Assembly (NCBI RefSeq): GCF_003987565.1
Contig: NZ_NGJY01000001.1
Span: 620,001-684,000, forward strand
Direction: 5' to 3'
DNA: 64,000 bases
Origin: Vagococcus fessus
GTDB lineage: Bacteria > Bacillota > Bacilli > Lactobacillales > Vagococcaceae
Shown: one piece after another, positions 63,495 through 64,000 of the stretch
Position numbering within the stretch: position 1 is the stretch's first letter
Layout: the number at the start of each line of letters is the position of its first letter
Made by a program: the position numbers and the translations under genes
Notes under the pieces: model-generated
What the model saw: only the letters and a program-made list of their open reading frames with translations
Database searches by the model: none
Told to the model about the DNA's origin: nothing

Positions 63495-64000
63495 TTAGTT
63501 TGGCCTCCTTAACTTTTGACACGATGTACAATAGTGCGTCCCGCGCTGGGCTACTTTAATTTTTGTGATAGGCTCTCCACATGTTGGACATGGTGCACCT
63601 GTTTGACCATACACATTAAGAGCATGTTGAAATTTACCTGCCTCACCTAATGCATTTTTATAAGTTCTAATTGTCGTCCCCCCAGCCTCTACTGCACGTC
63701 CTAAAACCTCTATAATGGCTTTGTGTAACGCCGCGACTTCTTTGGGTTTCAATGTATCTGCTGGTTGTTCTGGGTGAATAGCAGCCTCAAATAACGCCTC
63801 ATCAACGTAGATATTCCCTAAACCTGTCACTAATTTTTGATCTAGCAATAATGGTTTGATTGCCTTACTTGACCGTTTCAGTTGTTTTGAAAAAATAGCT
63901 AATTCAAAATCTGATCCGATTGGTTCAGGTCCTAATTTTTGAATTCCTTTGTATGAAGAAGCTTCATCTTTTGGAACTAATGTCATACGCCCAAATTTTC
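63495..64000 (-). CDS. mutM: Formamidopyrimidine-DNA glycosylase (MutM/Fpg), N-terminal part outside window
   Basis: The visible 168 residues are the C-terminal part of Fpg, and the frame stays open to the window edge through KFGRM before the methionine at 63986, which is therefore internal. Helix-two-turn-helix (LVTGLGNIYVDEALF) and the zinc finger CPTCGEP...CTSCQ are present. The catalytic N-terminal proline lies outside. The enzyme removes 8-oxoguanine in base-excision repair. It heads the unit mutM-coaE. Confidence 0.95.
   Translation of the reverse strand, partial: KFGRMTLVPKDEASSYKGIQKLGPEPIGSDFELAIFSKQLKRSSKAIKPLLLDQKLVTGLGNIYVDEALFEAAIHPEQPADTLKPKEVAALHKAIIEVLGRAVEAGGTTIRTYKNALGEAGKFQHALNVYGQTGAPCPTCGEPITKIKVAQRGTHYCTSCQKLRRPN

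Overview
This window is about 64 kb of low-GC chromosome from a Gram-positive bacterium. The family mix points to Lactobacillales, most likely Enterococcaceae; Vagococcus or Enterococcus is my guess, made without any database search. Pointers are the mevalonate operon with a type 2 IPP isomerase, an LPxTG adhesin next to an Mga-type regulator, a maltose phosphorylase maltodextrin operon, Tyr- and Phe-type T-box leaders, a CovRS-like two-component system and a lipoprotein YidC. I see no rRNA, tRNA, CRISPR array, prophage or insertion sequence. It reads as ordinary, mostly core chromosome with some accessory surface and transport loci.

Layout. 1-7.6 kb (minus): recJ (cut by the window edge), a LapA-like membrane protein, a short-chain dehydrogenase, rnz, a DUF1269 protein, obg, a secreted LysM-3D cell-wall protein and a MupG-family protein. 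7.7-12.9 kb (plus): a cyclophilin lipoprotein and the four-gene mevalonate operon mvk-mvaD-mvaK2-fni. 12.9-18 kb: a small unknown gene, an Mga-like regulator followed directly by a small secreted protein, then a convergent LPxTG adhesin with three SpaA-type repeats. 18-28 kb: a membrane GDPD phosphodiesterase, a MarR regulator, a GNAT-hypothetical pair, a TetR-DUF2871-NmrA operon with a consensus promoter that carries a palindrome, a YxeA-family peptide beside a Bce/Yxd-type ABC transporter, and a TetR-controlled pair of small multidrug resistance proteins.

28-40 kb (minus) is a complete maltodextrin utilisation locus: LacI-family regulator, alpha-glucosidase, neopullulanase, malE-malF-malG ABC importer (no MalK here), malA, maltose phosphorylase and beta-phosphoglucomutase. 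Maltodextrins would be imported, trimmed to maltose and glucose, maltose phosphorolysed to glucose plus beta-glucose-1-phosphate, and the latter turned into glucose-6-phosphate. Two promoters in it carry paired copies of one operator-like motif (TGWTA-N4-TAWCA).

40-50 kb: a T-box leader with a probable Tyr specifier, then a short unreported reading frame and an NhaC-family transporter; fhs; a CcdA-TlpA extracytoplasmic thiol-redox operon; pheS-pheT behind a T-box leader with a Phe (TTC) specifier; and an HxlR/YodB-type regulator. 50-64 kb: an HD-domain protein, a SpoU-family rRNA methylase, acylphosphatase, yidC, a PhoU-like/PiT phosphate uptake pair, the CovRS-like system, gnd, DUF177-rpmF, and mutM-coaE-nrdR-dnaB-dnaI (mutM cut by the window edge).

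Nothing here is clearly a new defence or mobile system. The observations most worth a second look are regulatory: the shared paired operators of the maltose locus, the small frame between a T-box and its transporter, the palindromes placed inside core promoters, and the Mga-like regulator/secreted protein/adhesin locus.
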